Below are positions 39,014 to 47,881 of a stretch of DNA of 64,000 bases, piece by piece; positions within the stretch are counted from its first letter, which is position 1, and the number at the start of each line of letters is the position of its first letter. Made by a program: the position numbers and the translations under genes. Source of the stretch: Pseudomonas japonica (lineage in GTDB: Bacteria; Pseudomonadota; Gammaproteobacteria; Pseudomonadales; Pseudomonadaceae); NCBI RefSeq assembly GCF_013522925.1, contig NZ_JAAMQU010000001.1:62001-126000 (forward strand). The letters run 5' to 3'. Below the pieces are notes generated by a model. That model was not told the DNA's origin and searched no databases. It worked only from the letters and a program-made list of their open reading frames with translations.

Positions 39014-39784
39014 TCAGTGCTCTTCGAGTAGATCATGAAGATCTACGAACTGCCGGGTCAGTTTATGGCGAGGGTCGAAGTGGATCAGCGGCTTGTTCGC
39101 TTCATGCGACTCGCGCATCCGCACTGAGCTATTCAGGTATACAGGCAATACCGGCAACCCTTCGGCAACCAGGCCATCCAGCATCTTCTGCGGTAAGGCC
39201 GCTCGGGGCTGGAATTGGTTGACCACAATGCCCTCGATCACAAGGTCTTCGTTGTGCTCATCGCGCAACTCGCCGATTTCCTTTATCAGCCCATACAAGG
39301 CCTGGCGCGAGAAGCTGTCGCAATCGAAGGGGATCAGTACCCGGTCGGCGGCGATCATGGCCGACACCGCATAAAAATTCAGTGCGGGAGGCGTGTCTAC
39401 GTAGATACGCTCGTAGTCCTCCTCGAGCGTGTCCAACAGCTTGCGCAGCTTGTTGATCTTGAATTTGGCTTCCAGCTTGGGCTGAAGGTCCGCCAGTTCC
39501 GCCGTGGCAGTGATGAGGTGAAGGTTGTCGAACGCCGTTTCGTACACGTCTACGGCGTTCTTCTTGCCGAATTGCCCAGAGGCCAAGGTATTGCGAAAGA
39601 ACGCGGCAATGCCAGGGGGCACATCGTCACCGGCCAGGCCGGTAAGGTACTGCGTGGCGTTGGCCTGGGCGTCCAGGTCGATCAAGAGCGTCCGATAACC
39701 GGCGCTGGCGCTGACCGCCGCCAGGTTGCAGGCAATACTAGACTTGCCCACCCCGCCCTTTTGGTTGAACACCACACGTCGCAT
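39014..39784 (-). CDS. Orphan ParA-family ATPase
   Basis: 256-residue MinD/ParA-type ATPase: deviant Walker A KGGVGKSS (~9-16), DLDAQANATQYL (Walker A'), and VDTPPALNFY (Walker B region). There is no N-terminal DNA-binding domain and no parB, parS or plasmid gene around it, so it is not a chromosome-partition locus; such orphan ParAs often place protein complexes. The ATG at 39784 has AAGGAGG 5 nt upstream. The racemase follows in the same direction. Confidence 0.88.
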   Translation of the reverse strand: MRRVVFNQKGGVGKSSIACNLAAVSASAGYRTLLIDLDAQANATQYLTGLAGDDVPPGIAAFFRNTLASGQFGKKNAVDVYETAFDNLHLITATAELADLQPKLEAKFKINKLRKLLDTLEEDYERIYVDTPPALNFYAVSAMIAADRVLIPFDCDSFSRQALYGLIKEIGELRDEHNEDLVIEGIVVNQFQPRAALPQKMLDGLVAEGLPVLPVYLNSSVRMRESHEANKPLIHFDPRHKLTRQFVDLHDLLEEH

Positions 39785-39871
39785 TGCATCCTCCTTTTTG
39801 CGTTCCAATCCGGTGCGACCGCTCGCACCCCACGATATGTACAGGGTCTGCGTGGCAAAGGCTACCTTGGC

Positions 39872-40759
39872 TCAATGATGGCCAAGCAACAAACGGGTAA
39901 ACGCTTCGCCCATGGCAGATCCCGGCCCGGTGCGCCGCACCAGCCATACCGCCGACTCCGCAGCCGTATCGAGCAAGGGCCTGTACACCACACCATCGAT
40001 ACGTATGGAGCGGAACGAGGCCGGCAGGACCGACACGCCAAGGCCCGCCGACACCAGCCCGATGATGGTCATGGTTTCTGTAGCCTCCTGTGCGAAGTGG
40101 GGGCTGAACCCTGCGGCCTGGGCCAGGCTCAGCAGCTGAGCGTACAGGCCGCTACCGTAGCTGCGCGGGAAGAACACAAACGGCTGCTCGGCGAGCGCAG
40201 CCATGGGCAGCCCGTCTCCGGGCATTGTCGCCAAGGGATGGCTGGCGTTGACTACCGCTACCAGGGGTTCTCGGAACAGCTCAACGGCATGCAATGTGTC
40301 GGCAAGAGGTAGCGGCCGCATGATGCCCACTTCCACACGCTTCTCGAGCAAGGCATCGGCGACCTCCTGGCTGCTCATCTCGCGCAGGTGCAAGTGCACG
40401 GCGGGGAATGCCTGGCGGAACGCACGAATGGCCGCTGGAATACTGGAATTGAACGGCGCGGACGACGTAAAGCCGATCTTCAGTTCACCGAGTTCCCCTA
40501 ACTGGGCCCGACGTGCCACATCCGCTGCCTTGTCGACCTGCGCCAGCACATGCCTGGCTTCTTCAAGAAACAAGCGCCCGGCTTCGCTCAAGGCTACCCG
40601 TCGGTTGGTGCGATCGAACAAGCGCGCGCCCAGCTCCTGTTCCAGTGCCTGGATCTGCTGGCTCAATGGCGGCTGGCTGATACCCAGCGCTTCGGCAGCA
40701 CGCCCGAAGTGCAAACACTCTGCTACCGCAATGAAATAACGAAGGTGACGAAGCTCCAT
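39872..40759 (-). CDS. LysR-type transcriptional regulator
   Basis: 295-residue regulator with an N-terminal winged helix-turn-helix (ELRHLRYFIAVAECLHFGRA, SQPPLSQQIQALEQELGA) and a C-terminal inducer-binding domain (~90-295). Divergent from the MFS gene at 40851, so it probably controls that gene. The 91-bp spacer is AT-rich and must hold both promoters and the operator; I see no clean palindrome in it. The ATG at 40759 (MELRHLRYF) is preferred to the ATG two codons upstream. Confidence 0.92.
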   Translation of the reverse strand: MELRHLRYFIAVAECLHFGRAAEALGISQPPLSQQIQALEQELGARLFDRTNRRVALSEAGRLFLEEARHVLAQVDKAADVARRAQLGELGELKIGFTSSAPFNSSIPAAIRAFRQAFPAVHLHLREMSSQEVADALLEKRVEVGIMRPLPLADTLHAVELFREPLVAVVNASHPLATMPGDGLPMAALAEQPFVFFPRSYGSGLYAQLLSLAQAAGFSPHFAQEATETMTIIGLVSAGLGVSVLPASFRSIRIDGVVYRPLLDTAAESAVWLVRRTGPGSAMGEAFTRLLLGHH

Positions 40760-40850
40760 AACCATATCCAGAACATATCAAACAGGTCGAACAATATATT
40801 GGAAGTCATGTTCGCCCAGTTATATGCTTTTTTAATCCCGCACTGTCCTG

Positions 40851-42128
40851 ATGAGGCCTCTCTTGAAAACCGCTGTGGCCGAACCAGTTCGCTCTGTTGC
40901 CGCTTCACCCGCCCCTGGCGCGGAACGCTGGATCGAAAAAGGCACGCCGCTATTCATGCGCACGGTGCTGGCGTTGTTTTGTGGCGGCTTCGCTACCTTT
41001 GTATTGCTGTATTGCGTGCAGCCGATGATGCCCCTGCTTTCCCATGAGTTCTCCATCAATGCCGCGCAGAGCAGCCTGGTGCTTTCCGTTTCCACGGCCA
41101 TGCTCGCGGTCGGGTTGCTGATTACAGGGCCAATTTCGGACAGGATCGGCCGCAAGCCGGTGATGGTGACGGCCCTGTTCAGCGCGGCCCTGTGCACTAT
41201 GGCCAGCGCGCTGATGCCGAGCTGGCCGGCAATTCTGCTGATGCGCGCGCTGCTGGGGCTTTCGCTCAGCGGTGTGGCCGCTGTGGCGATGACCTACCTG
41301 AGTGAGGAGATCCATCCAGAGCACATCGGCCTGGCGATGGGCTTGTACATCGGCGGCAACGCCATCGGCGGGATGTCGGGGCGGCTTATTCTGGGGGTAT
41401 TGATCGACTACGTGAGCTGGCACACAGCAACCCTCGTGGTCGGTGGCCTGGCCTTCGCAGCTGCGGTGGTATTCGTGAAGGTGCTGCCGCCTTCGCGAAA
41501 CTTCACCAGCCGCGCGCTCAACCCTCGTAGCCTCCTGGACGGTTTTGTCATTCATTTCCGTGACGCTGGCCTGCCGTGGCTGTTCCTCGAAGCCTTCCTG
41601 CTGATGGGGGGCTTTGTCACGTTGTTCAACTATATTGGGTACCGTTTGCTGGCCGACCCCTACGATCTCAGCCAGGCAGTGGTGGGGCTGCTTTCGATCG
41701 TGTATCTCGCGGGCATCTACAGCTCGGCGCAAACCGGCGCGCTGGCGGACAAGTTCGGGCGGCGCCAGGTGTTCTGGGTGGCCATCGCGGTGATGCTGTT
41801 CGGGCTGGTGCTTACCATGCTCCCGTCGCTGGCCGCGATCCTTCCCGGCATGCTGATATTCACCTTCGGCTTTTTCGGCGCGCATTCGGTGGCCAGCAGC
41901 TGGATCGGCCGCCGCGCCACCCATGCCAAGGGCCAGGCGTCTTCCCTTTACCTGTTCAGTTATTACCTGGGCTCGAGCCTGGCTGGCACCCTGGGGGGCG
42001 TGGCCTGGCATTACGGGGGCTGGAACGGGATTGGCACGTTCATTGGTGCCCTGCTGGTACTGGCACTGGCGGTAGCGGTGAAGCTGGCGCGCCTGCCAGT
42101 ACTCCCGGGCAACAAAAAACCGGCCTAG
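40851..42128 (+). CDS. MFS transporter, YnfM-like
   Basis: 425-residue 12-helix transporter with a ~40-residue hydrophilic N-terminus (AERWIEKGTPLFMRTVLALF at its end), as in E. coli YnfM. Motif A is ISDRIGRKPVM after helix 2, repeated as LADKFGRRQV in the second half. Probably an efflux carrier; substrate unknown. Its regulator is likely the divergent LysR gene. The stop lies within a terminator. Confidence 0.88.
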   Translation: MRPLLKTAVAEPVRSVAASPAPGAERWIEKGTPLFMRTVLALFCGGFATFVLLYCVQPMMPLLSHEFSINAAQSSLVLSVSTAMLAVGLLITGPISDRIGRKPVMVTALFSAALCTMASALMPSWPAILLMRALLGLSLSGVAAVAMTYLSEEIHPEHIGLAMGLYIGGNAIGGMSGRLILGVLIDYVSWHTATLVVGGLAFAAAVVFVKVLPPSRNFTSRALNPRSLLDGFVIHFRDAGLPWLFLEAFLLMGGFVTLFNYIGYRLLADPYDLSQAVVGLLSIVYLAGIYSSAQTGALADKFGRRQVFWVAIAVMLFGLVLTMLPSLAAILPGMLIFTFGFFGAHSVASSWIGRRATHAKGQASSLYLFSYYLGSSLAGTLGGVAWHYGGWNGIGTFIGALLVLALAVAVKLARLPVLPGNKKPA

Positions 42129-42140
42129 GCCGGTTTTTTT
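42114..42140. terminator. Bidirectional terminator at the MFS / OB-fold gene junction
   Basis: Near-perfect palindrome: six A, ccggcc, ta, ggccgg, then T run (42114-42125 with 42128-42139). It gives a U-run in both directions and serves both the MFS gene, whose TAG is in the loop, and the convergent OB-fold gene. Confidence 0.92.
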
Positions 42141-42154
42141 GTCGAACGCCCCAG

Positions 42155-42526
42155 TTACTGGACGATTTCCACTCGGTGAACGTCGACCTCGCGGCCGTCG
42201 CTGTCCACATCGACTTCGCCGACGAGCCGTACCTTTTGCTTGTCATCGACCGATGCATTCGTGGGCCATTGATCGTCGTCGATCTCTACCTTGATGGTGC
42301 CGCTTGCATCGCGGAACTCGTAGTTGTCGCCCTTCAGGCGGTGCGTGATGGTGCCTTCGAGCACTACCCGGGCATCATCAGCGGCCTGGTTCGCCGCCTG
42401 CGCGGTATCGATCACGCCAGCGGCAGTACCTGTAGCGCCGCCATTAGGGCCGGTGTAGCCGCCAGCGTGGCTGAAGGCGCTAGCGGCCAACAAAGGCAGG
42501 CAGATCGAAAGATAACGCAGCTTCAT
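42155..42526 (-). CDS. Periplasmic BOF (OB-fold) family protein, YgiW/YdeI-like
   Basis: 123-residue exported protein: signal peptide (~1-21, LSICLPLLAASAFSHA), a low-complexity stretch (GGYTGPNGGATGTAAG), then a single OB fold (DARVVLEGTITHRLKGDNYEFRDASG, WPTNASVDDKQKVRLVGEVD). Relatives are stress-induced periplasmic proteins. It lies 60 bp after gspM with no terminator visible, so it could be the last gene of the T2SS transcript. Role unknown. Confidence 0.85.
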   Translation of the reverse strand: MKLRYLSICLPLLAASAFSHAGGYTGPNGGATGTAAGVIDTAQAANQAADDARVVLEGTITHRLKGDNYEFRDASGTIKVEIDDDQWPTNASVDDKQKVRLVGEVDVDSDGREVDVHRVEIVQ

Positions 42527-42586
42527 GGTTGAACCCTCATCGCTGTATGGATGAACACAGCGTAGTGAACCCAGATGAAGCCAAGC

Positions 42587-43033
42587 TTAATCCGGCGGGG
42601 CCAGGCCAGAGACGGCCATGATCAGCCGTAGCCGGTCGCCTTCCCGGGCGAGCTTGATCGTGTCGAGCTTCAGGTCAGCGCTGTCGAGGCGCTGGAGCCA
42701 CGGCCACAACGCAGCTGCGGCGCCTTCCAGGGAGAGTTGCGCGCGGCCCGTGGAAATATCAATGCGTTTCACGTCTAGCTGGGCCTCGATCAAGGATGCA
42801 TGAAGCTGCTCCGGGGTGAACGCCTGCCTGGATGTTGATTGGGCCGGCGCGTTCGCCAACTGCCTGGCCAGTGCCACGTGCTCGGTTTGAGCCGCCCTGG
42901 CCGCTTCGCTGCGCCACTGCAATGGTAGCCACGCGAAGCGCCACAGCACCGTGGAGGTCAGCAAAGCGGCCGCAAGCAATAACGTCAGCCGCTCGCGCTT
43001 TGAAAGCCGCTGCCAGCGCATCCAGGCACTCAT
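42587..43033 (-). CDS. gspM: Type II secretion protein GspM
   Basis: 148-residue inner-membrane protein of the T2SS assembly platform. One membrane helix (~17-35, LTLLLAAALLTSTVLWRF) after a short basic cytosolic start, then a ferredoxin-like periplasmic domain (~60-148). Partner of GspL, with which it overlaps by 4 bp. No gspN follows. Confidence 0.9.
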   Translation of the reverse strand: MSAWMRWQRLSKRERLTLLLAAALLTSTVLWRFAWLPLQWRSEAARAAQTEHVALARQLANAPAQSTSRQAFTPEQLHASLIEAQLDVKRIDISTGRAQLSLEGAAAALWPWLQRLDSADLKLDTIKLAREGDRLRLIMAVSGLAPPD

Positions 43034-44079
43034 GTTCCGATCTCCTCCAGGCTACCGCGCCAGCGCCCTTCTTCGGCAGTCATCTTGAGCATTCGCCACT
43101 GCTTGCGGTCAAGGTGAATGTCCTCCAGCCGTTGCGCGCTCACACTCAGGCGCCAGCGCTTGTCGGCGCCCCGTTCGATCGTGAGCACCTGTACCCCTGG
43201 GGTTGCGTCCAGCTGCTGCAGCAACGCTACAAGCGCGGGTAGTGCGCCGCTACGTGCGTTCCCGCTGGCGCCAGAAAGCCGGGCCAGCAGCGCGGGCCCT
43301 GGCGGTTGACCCGGGTACAGCTGCGCCATGCGCTGTTCGTTACTGTGCGCCAAGGCCAGGTTGCCGGCGATCAACGTGGAACCCACTCGGTACTCGGCGG
43401 CGCATACCAGGCCAAACGCGCAGGCGGCTATTGCGAGGGTGGCCACCCATGGCCAATGTGCCCGCGTGTTTCGGCTTTCAAGGAGGTCCAGGCCCATGGA
43501 GCCCTGCAGTGCTGCCCAAAGGTTGTCGGGCGCTTCCAGCCGAGCGATGGGCTGATCGCTGTCACGTTCAAGAGCGCCCAGCCAGGCTTCGCTGGCCGCC
43601 AACCTGGGCAACCCCTTGCCGCCGACCAGCCAGCGCCCTGCGATCCACACAGCGCCAGGCTGAGACGCAGCGCAGCAGTCGGCATCAATGCACAAGCCGA
43701 CCATTGTGGGGAGTGCTCTGCGTAAATAGTCCACCAGCGCGTGATGAGCTTGCCCGTCGGTTATCCACAGCTCATGACGGTTATCCGCATGCCGTTGACC
43801 ACGCCAGGCGCACAGGCTCTCGGCGGGTTGGAGCAATTGCTCCTCGAGCTCGAACAGCATCGCCTCGGTGGTGGGTTTGCCGCGGTGCCGCCAAGGGGCA
43901 CAAAGGTGCCAGCCAAACCGCTCCATCGGCAGCAAGACCTTCACCGGTTTGCCCTCAAGCATACGGGCGCAGTCACCCAGGGTGGTTTCAGTCACGCCCT
44001 GGGCGTGTTGCATCAGCCAACACGGCTGCGCATCAAGGGTCTCGGTGGCCTGGGGTAGTATGTACAGCCATGTTGTCAT
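43030..44079 (-). CDS. gspL: Type II secretion protein GspL
   Basis: 349-residue bitopic protein that binds the GspE ATPase with its cytosolic actin-like domain (~1-215) and GspM with its periplasmic end. The membrane helix is near 217-237 (WVATLAIAACAFGLVCAAEY). Start and stop overlap gspK and gspM by 4 bp each. Confidence 0.9.
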   Translation of the reverse strand: MTTWLYILPQATETLDAQPCWLMQHAQGVTETTLGDCARMLEGKPVKVLLPMERFGWHLCAPWRHRGKPTTEAMLFELEEQLLQPAESLCAWRGQRHADNRHELWITDGQAHHALVDYLRRALPTMVGLCIDADCCAASQPGAVWIAGRWLVGGKGLPRLAASEAWLGALERDSDQPIARLEAPDNLWAALQGSMGLDLLESRNTRAHWPWVATLAIAACAFGLVCAAEYRVGSTLIAGNLALAHSNEQRMAQLYPGQPPGPALLARLSGASGNARSGALPALVALLQQLDATPGVQVLTIERGADKRWRLSVSAQRLEDIHLDRKQWRMLKMTAEEGRWRGSLEEIGT

Positions 44080-44912
44080 GGTGATGGCGCCTCTTCCTCA
44101 ATTGCGCGTAGCCAACGGCGTAGCACCCGCGGGTGCCCGTCGGCAGCAGCCAGTTCCACATCGGCAAGCAAACGCAGGCGGCGTCGATCGGCCTGGGCTG
44201 CCAGCTCAAGGCGGAACCAGCGACTGCCGACAGCCAGATCACCGGCCTGCACGCTCAGGCCTTGCAAGGCAGGTTGGTTGCGCCAGGCCTGCACCGTCGA
44301 AAACCCCGCTGAAGGCCGCTCGCGTTCCAGGCGCCGCGCAACGTCCATCGGTATGCCCAGGCTAGCCAACACAGGCGCTTGCACGGTATTGACGTTGATC
44401 CGCGCAGCCTCGGGCATCCATGCGGCATAAGGCGCAAGCCGCGCCAGCCACGGACGGTCGACGCCAGTTAGCAGGCGCGCCTGGCTGAGCTCGCGCCATG
44501 CAGGCAGGGGCCCTTCAGGCCAGGAAACAGCCTTGAGCTCAAGCACCTGCAGCAGCCGCTTGAACTGCTCAAGCCCGCTTGGCCGCGCAAGCCATTGAAG
44601 GTTGAAGCGCCCCGCCAGGTCGGTTACCGCGCCCTGTAGATAGATGCCGTCCTTCAAGGTCCAGGCCTGCGGTTGGGCCCAAGGCTGGCCAACGTGCACG
44701 GGTTCAGGCCGCGAGCCTTCCCACCTTGGCAACTGGGCCAGCAGCCGCGCTTCCCCTTCGAGGAGCGCCTGGCGCAGGCGTATAGTCTCAAGCTGCATGG
44801 TTGTCGCGGCGACCATTACCCGTTGTTGCCGCACAACCCCTTCCACCAGCAGCAACGCCAATGTGAGCACCAACAACACGCTGAGCAGCGCCATACCCCG
44901 TTGCTGTCTCAT
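44076..44912 (-). CDS. gspK: Type II secretion minor pseudopilin GspK
   Basis: Large minor pseudopilin that caps the pseudopilus tip with GspI and GspJ. From the ATG at 44912 it is 278 residues: MRQQRGMALLSVLLVLTLALLLV is a leader plus hydrophobic helix with cleavage after RG; as in other GspK the +5 Glu is not present. A helical insertion follows and INVNTVQAPVLASLGIP near residue 175 is the family signature. The gene overlaps gspJ by 4 bp. Confidence 0.92.
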   Translation of the reverse strand: MRQQRGMALLSVLLVLTLALLLVEGVVRQQRVMVAATTMQLETIRLRQALLEGEARLLAQLPRWEGSRPEPVHVGQPWAQPQAWTLKDGIYLQGAVTDLAGRFNLQWLARPSGLEQFKRLLQVLELKAVSWPEGPLPAWRELSQARLLTGVDRPWLARLAPYAAWMPEAARINVNTVQAPVLASLGIPMDVARRLERERPSAGFSTVQAWRNQPALQGLSVQAGDLAVGSRWFRLELAAQADRRRLRLLADVELAAADGHPRVLRRWLRAIEEEAPSP

Positions 44913-45448
44913 CGGCCGCGCCCCGGCCAGCGAAGCAGGCGGGTAACGGTTCCGAACAACGGGTGTTCGATGGTCAAGCGTAACGCGGCAGGGCGACAGC
45001 GCACCTCGCAGCCATCCAGCCACAGATTGTCCTTGCCCAGCACCTGCCAACGGGCAGCCTTGATCCCACTCAGCAACCGCCGTTGCGTAACCGCGCCGTT
45101 ATCGCCCCGTGCATGCCGCCAGAGTTCGCCGTCACTGAACTGATAGCTCACCTGCTGCAACTCGCTGCGCGGAAGATCCAATGGGTTGCGCCAGCCCGCG
45201 CTGCCGAAGGTCAGCTGGCGCCTGTCCAGGTACAGTGGGCGGTACCAGGTGACGGCGTGCAGCGCATCGTGGTCCAGGGCGGTAAACGTACGCTGCAGTT
45301 CACGCAGCGACTGACTGCGAGTGGTTAATCCCAGTTCCGCTCGCCATGCCAGGTCGAACAGCTTTGAACAGGCGATACCGAGCAAGGCGAACAATGCGAG
45401 GGCAATCAGCAGTTCCACCAGCGTAAAGCCGCCCTGGTTATTGCTCAC
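44909..45448 (-). CDS. gspJ: Type II secretion minor pseudopilin GspJ
   Basis: 179-residue minor pseudopilin. The start is GTG at 45448, overlapping the gspI stop (GTGA). The leader SNNQGG is followed by FTLVELLIALALFALLG, with the +5 Glu present. The globular part holds a GspJ-like beta domain. The longer frame upstream reads through gspI and is rejected. Confidence 0.92.
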   Translation of the reverse strand: MSNNQGGFTLVELLIALALFALLGIACSKLFDLAWRAELGLTTRSQSLRELQRTFTALDHDALHAVTWYRPLYLDRRQLTFGSAGWRNPLDLPRSELQQVSYQFSDGELWRHARGDNGAVTQRRLLSGIKAARWQVLGKDNLWLDGCEVRCRPAALRLTIEHPLFGTVTRLLRWPGRGR

Positions 45449-45780
45449 GGATGCGACCCCGACCAGGTAGCCAAGGCTTCGCCACCTGGCGTTTCCTGCA
45501 GCACTATGGACAGGCCACTGGCGCCCTCGGGCCGTTGCTGCAACCACCACGTGTTCCCGGCAAACGTGAGCGCCAGGCCCTCGGTGCGGGACGATACCAG
45601 CCCCAGGGTCAAGGCCTGAAGGTGATTATCCAAGGCAATACTGGCGAACCAGCGCGCCTCCAGGCGTTGCTGATTCAGGGTGCTCCATTGCGCAGCGGAC
45701 ACCACCGCCGCCGCCAGGGTTGCAAATACCGCCAGGGCTACCAGCAGCTCCATCAGGGTAAAGCCCCGCTGCCGCTTCAT
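45445..45780 (-). CDS. gspI: Type II secretion minor pseudopilin GspI
   Basis: 111-residue minor pseudopilin that starts tip-complex assembly. The prepilin leader MKRQRG and FTLMELLVALAVFATLA are intact, with +5 Glu. The short globular domain (WFASIALDNHLQALTLG) is typical. It overlaps gspH and gspJ by 4 bp each. Confidence 0.93.
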   Translation of the reverse strand: MKRQRGFTLMELLVALAVFATLAAAVVSAAQWSTLNQQRLEARWFASIALDNHLQALTLGLVSSRTEGLALTFAGNTWWLQQRPEGASGLSIVLQETPGGEALATWSGSHP

Positions 45781-46250
45781 GGTTGCAACTCCGGGTCACC
45801 GGCGCCATCGGTGCGCAGCACCCCGACGCTTTGCCCCTGCCACCGCAGGTGTAACTCAAAACTGCTCAGTTCATCGCTGGCCAGCGCGAGCAGCTGTGGC
45901 TTGGCAGGGCCGCTTGCAGGCAGCAGCACCGCCTGCCCCTCTACCGTGAGCTGCCAGGCCATACCCGTGCCCAACGTGCCAGTGGAAGGCAACGCCGTCC
46001 AGGCACCCTCGCGCAGCGCCATCGCTTGCCAGCCAGCCTCGTTCAAGGCAATGCCGTACTGGCGGTCCAGCAACACCGCCTGCTCGCGCAACGCACTCAG
46101 TTGTGCGCCCAATTCAGCCAGGGCCTGGCGGCCTTGGCGGTGAGGATCGGGGCCCATGGCAAGGCTTGCCGTGGCAAGCACCGCTCCGATCACCGCCATC
46201 ACAATCAGCAGTTCAAGCAGCGTGAAGCCGCGTTGCGCCAACGGTTTCAA
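45777..46250 (-). CDS. gspH: Type II secretion minor pseudopilin GspH
   Basis: 157-residue minor pseudopilin. The leader MKPLAQRG precedes FTLLELLIVMAVIGAVLA with +5 Glu. It links the tip complex to the GspG filament. It overlaps gspG and gspI by 4 bp each. Confidence 0.93.
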   Translation of the reverse strand: MKPLAQRGFTLLELLIVMAVIGAVLATASLAMGPDPHRQGRQALAELGAQLSALREQAVLLDRQYGIALNEAGWQAMALREGAWTALPSTGTLGTGMAWQLTVEGQAVLLPASGPAKPQLLALASDELSSFELHLRWQGQSVGVLRTDGAGDPELQP

Positions 46251-46684
46251 GGCGCCCAGGCCTCAAGGTCGGCAGCGCCTTCGGTGCCGCCGGGTTGCCT
46301 GTCCGCGCCGAGGGAGCTCAACTCGAACCCGGTGTCCGTCACGGCGTAGCGGTACTGGCTGCCCCATGGGTCTACCGGCAGCTGACGCAAATAGCCTCGC
46401 GGGCTCCAGTTCGGCGCAGGCGGGTCGCCTTGCGGGCGGGTGACCAGCGCCTCCAGCCCTTGTTCGGTACTGGGGTAGTGGCCGTTATCCAGGCGATACA
46501 TTTCGATGGCGGTGGCAATGGCTTTCAGATCGCTGCGTGCGGCGGTGACCTTGGCCTGCTCGGGACGGTCCATGAATTGAGGCACGATCAGCGCGCCGAG
46601 CACGCCGATGATGACAACGACGATCATGATTTCAATGAGGGTAAAGCCACGCTGAGCCGCCCGCGGCAATTGCAATGTACGCAT
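46247..46684 (-). CDS. gspG: Type II secretion major pseudopilin GspG
   Basis: 145-residue main pseudopilus subunit. After the leader ending QRG come FTLIEIMIVVVIIGVLGALI and the GspG signature LDNGHYPSTEQGLEALVTRP, then the calcium-loop region (PVDPWGSQYRY). The ATG begins directly after the gspF stop. Cleavage needs a GspO/PilD peptidase, not in this window. Confidence 0.95.
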   Translation of the reverse strand: MRTLQLPRAAQRGFTLIEIMIVVVIIGVLGALIVPQFMDRPEQAKVTAARSDLKAIATAIEMYRLDNGHYPSTEQGLEALVTRPQGDPPAPNWSPRGYLRQLPVDPWGSQYRYAVTDTGFELSSLGADRQPGGTEGAADLEAWAP

Positions 46685-47881
46685 TCAGGTTACCAATTGG
46701 TTGAGGCTGAGGATGGGGAGCAACACGCCCATCACGATGAACATGACCACGAGCCCCATCCCGACCAGCATCAAAGGCTCGAACAGGCTAAGCATCATGG
46801 CAATACGGTTGGCGAGGAGTTTTTCCTGCTGGTCAGCGGCACGGTGCATCATCCCGGCCAGGTTGCCGGACTGCTCCCCACTGGCAATCAACTGCAGCAT
46901 GAGCGGGCTGATGGTTTTTGTACCTGCCAGCGCCTGGGCGAGCGCACCGCCTTCAGCCACTCGATCCACTACACCCACGAGGCGATCTCGAAGCGCCAGG
47001 TTTCCCAATACTGCGTTGGCAATTCTCAGCGCTGGCAGCAAAGGCACGCCACTGCCCAACATGATTGCCAGGGTGCTGATATAGCGGGCGCTTTCAGCGT
47101 TCCCCAGGGTGGGGCCGAGTACCGGAACACGCAGGAACAGGCTGTCCAGCCGCCGCCGGGGAGCGGGCTTGCGCAGCAGTATCGGGCCCGCCGTTGCCAG
47201 CAGTGCCATGAACGCGGCGAGCCAAGGCCAGGCGATCCCGAGGAACCCCGTAAAGCCCATCAGCCACCGTGTGGGCCATGGCAATGCCTGGCCGCTCCCG
47301 GTAAACAGGGCGAGAATATCCGGCACCACGTAGCCCAGCAAAAACGCCACTATTACCGAGCTCACCAGCAGCAATAACGCGGGGTACACCAGGGCAGTGC
47401 GGATGCGCTGACGAGCGAGCTGCCGCGCTTCAAGGTGGTCTGCCAACTGCTCCAGCACTTGTCCCAAATGCCCCGATTGCTCACCGGCTTCCACGGTGGC
47501 GCGATACAGGTTGGAAAATACCCGGGGCTGGCTGGCCATGGCTGCGGCCAGGCTACGGCCTTCTACCACGCCGCCCAGCACCTCCTTCAATACCTTGGCC
47601 GTGGGGCTGTCGTGCATTTGGCGGGTCACGGCCTCAAGGGCGCTCGCCAACGGCACCGTAGCTTGCAGCAAGGTCGCGAGCTGGCGTGTGGCAAGGGCAA
47701 GCTCGGCGCTGCCTACCCGTACCTTTTGCACGTGTGGGCCGCCACGGGCCACGCTTATATGGCGCGGTACCCAGCCGCGTGATCGCAGCTGTTGCCGGAG
47801 CGCGGCAGAACTGGCAGCGCTTTCCAGCCCCCTATGAATACGGCCCTGTGCATCTTCGGCGCGGTAGCGGTAACGGTTCAT
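46685..47881 (-). CDS. gspF: Type II secretion inner-membrane platform protein GspF
   Basis: 398-residue polytopic platform protein with two T2SSF domains (~65-185 and ~265-390) and three membrane helices (~165-190, ~215-235, ~370-392). Conserved segments: LATRQLATLLQATVPLASALEAV and GSGVPLLPALRIANAVLGN. It connects the GspE ATPase to the pseudopilus. It overlaps gspE by 4 bp. Confidence 0.95.
   Translation of the reverse strand: MNRYRYRAEDAQGRIHRGLESAASSAALRQQLRSRGWVPRHISVARGGPHVQKVRVGSAELALATRQLATLLQATVPLASALEAVTRQMHDSPTAKVLKEVLGGVVEGRSLAAAMASQPRVFSNLYRATVEAGEQSGHLGQVLEQLADHLEARQLARQRIRTALVYPALLLLVSSVIVAFLLGYVVPDILALFTGSGQALPWPTRWLMGFTGFLGIAWPWLAAFMALLATAGPILLRKPAPRRRLDSLFLRVPVLGPTLGNAESARYISTLAIMLGSGVPLLPALRIANAVLGNLALRDRLVGVVDRVAEGGALAQALAGTKTISPLMLQLIASGEQSGNLAGMMHRAADQQEKLLANRIAMMLSLFEPLMLVGMGLVVMFIVMGVLLPILSLNQLVT

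Noticed and set aside
40760..40850. LysR operator in the spacer between the regulator and the MFS gene
   Set aside because: An operator is expected, but I could not find a clean T-N11-A palindrome to place it.
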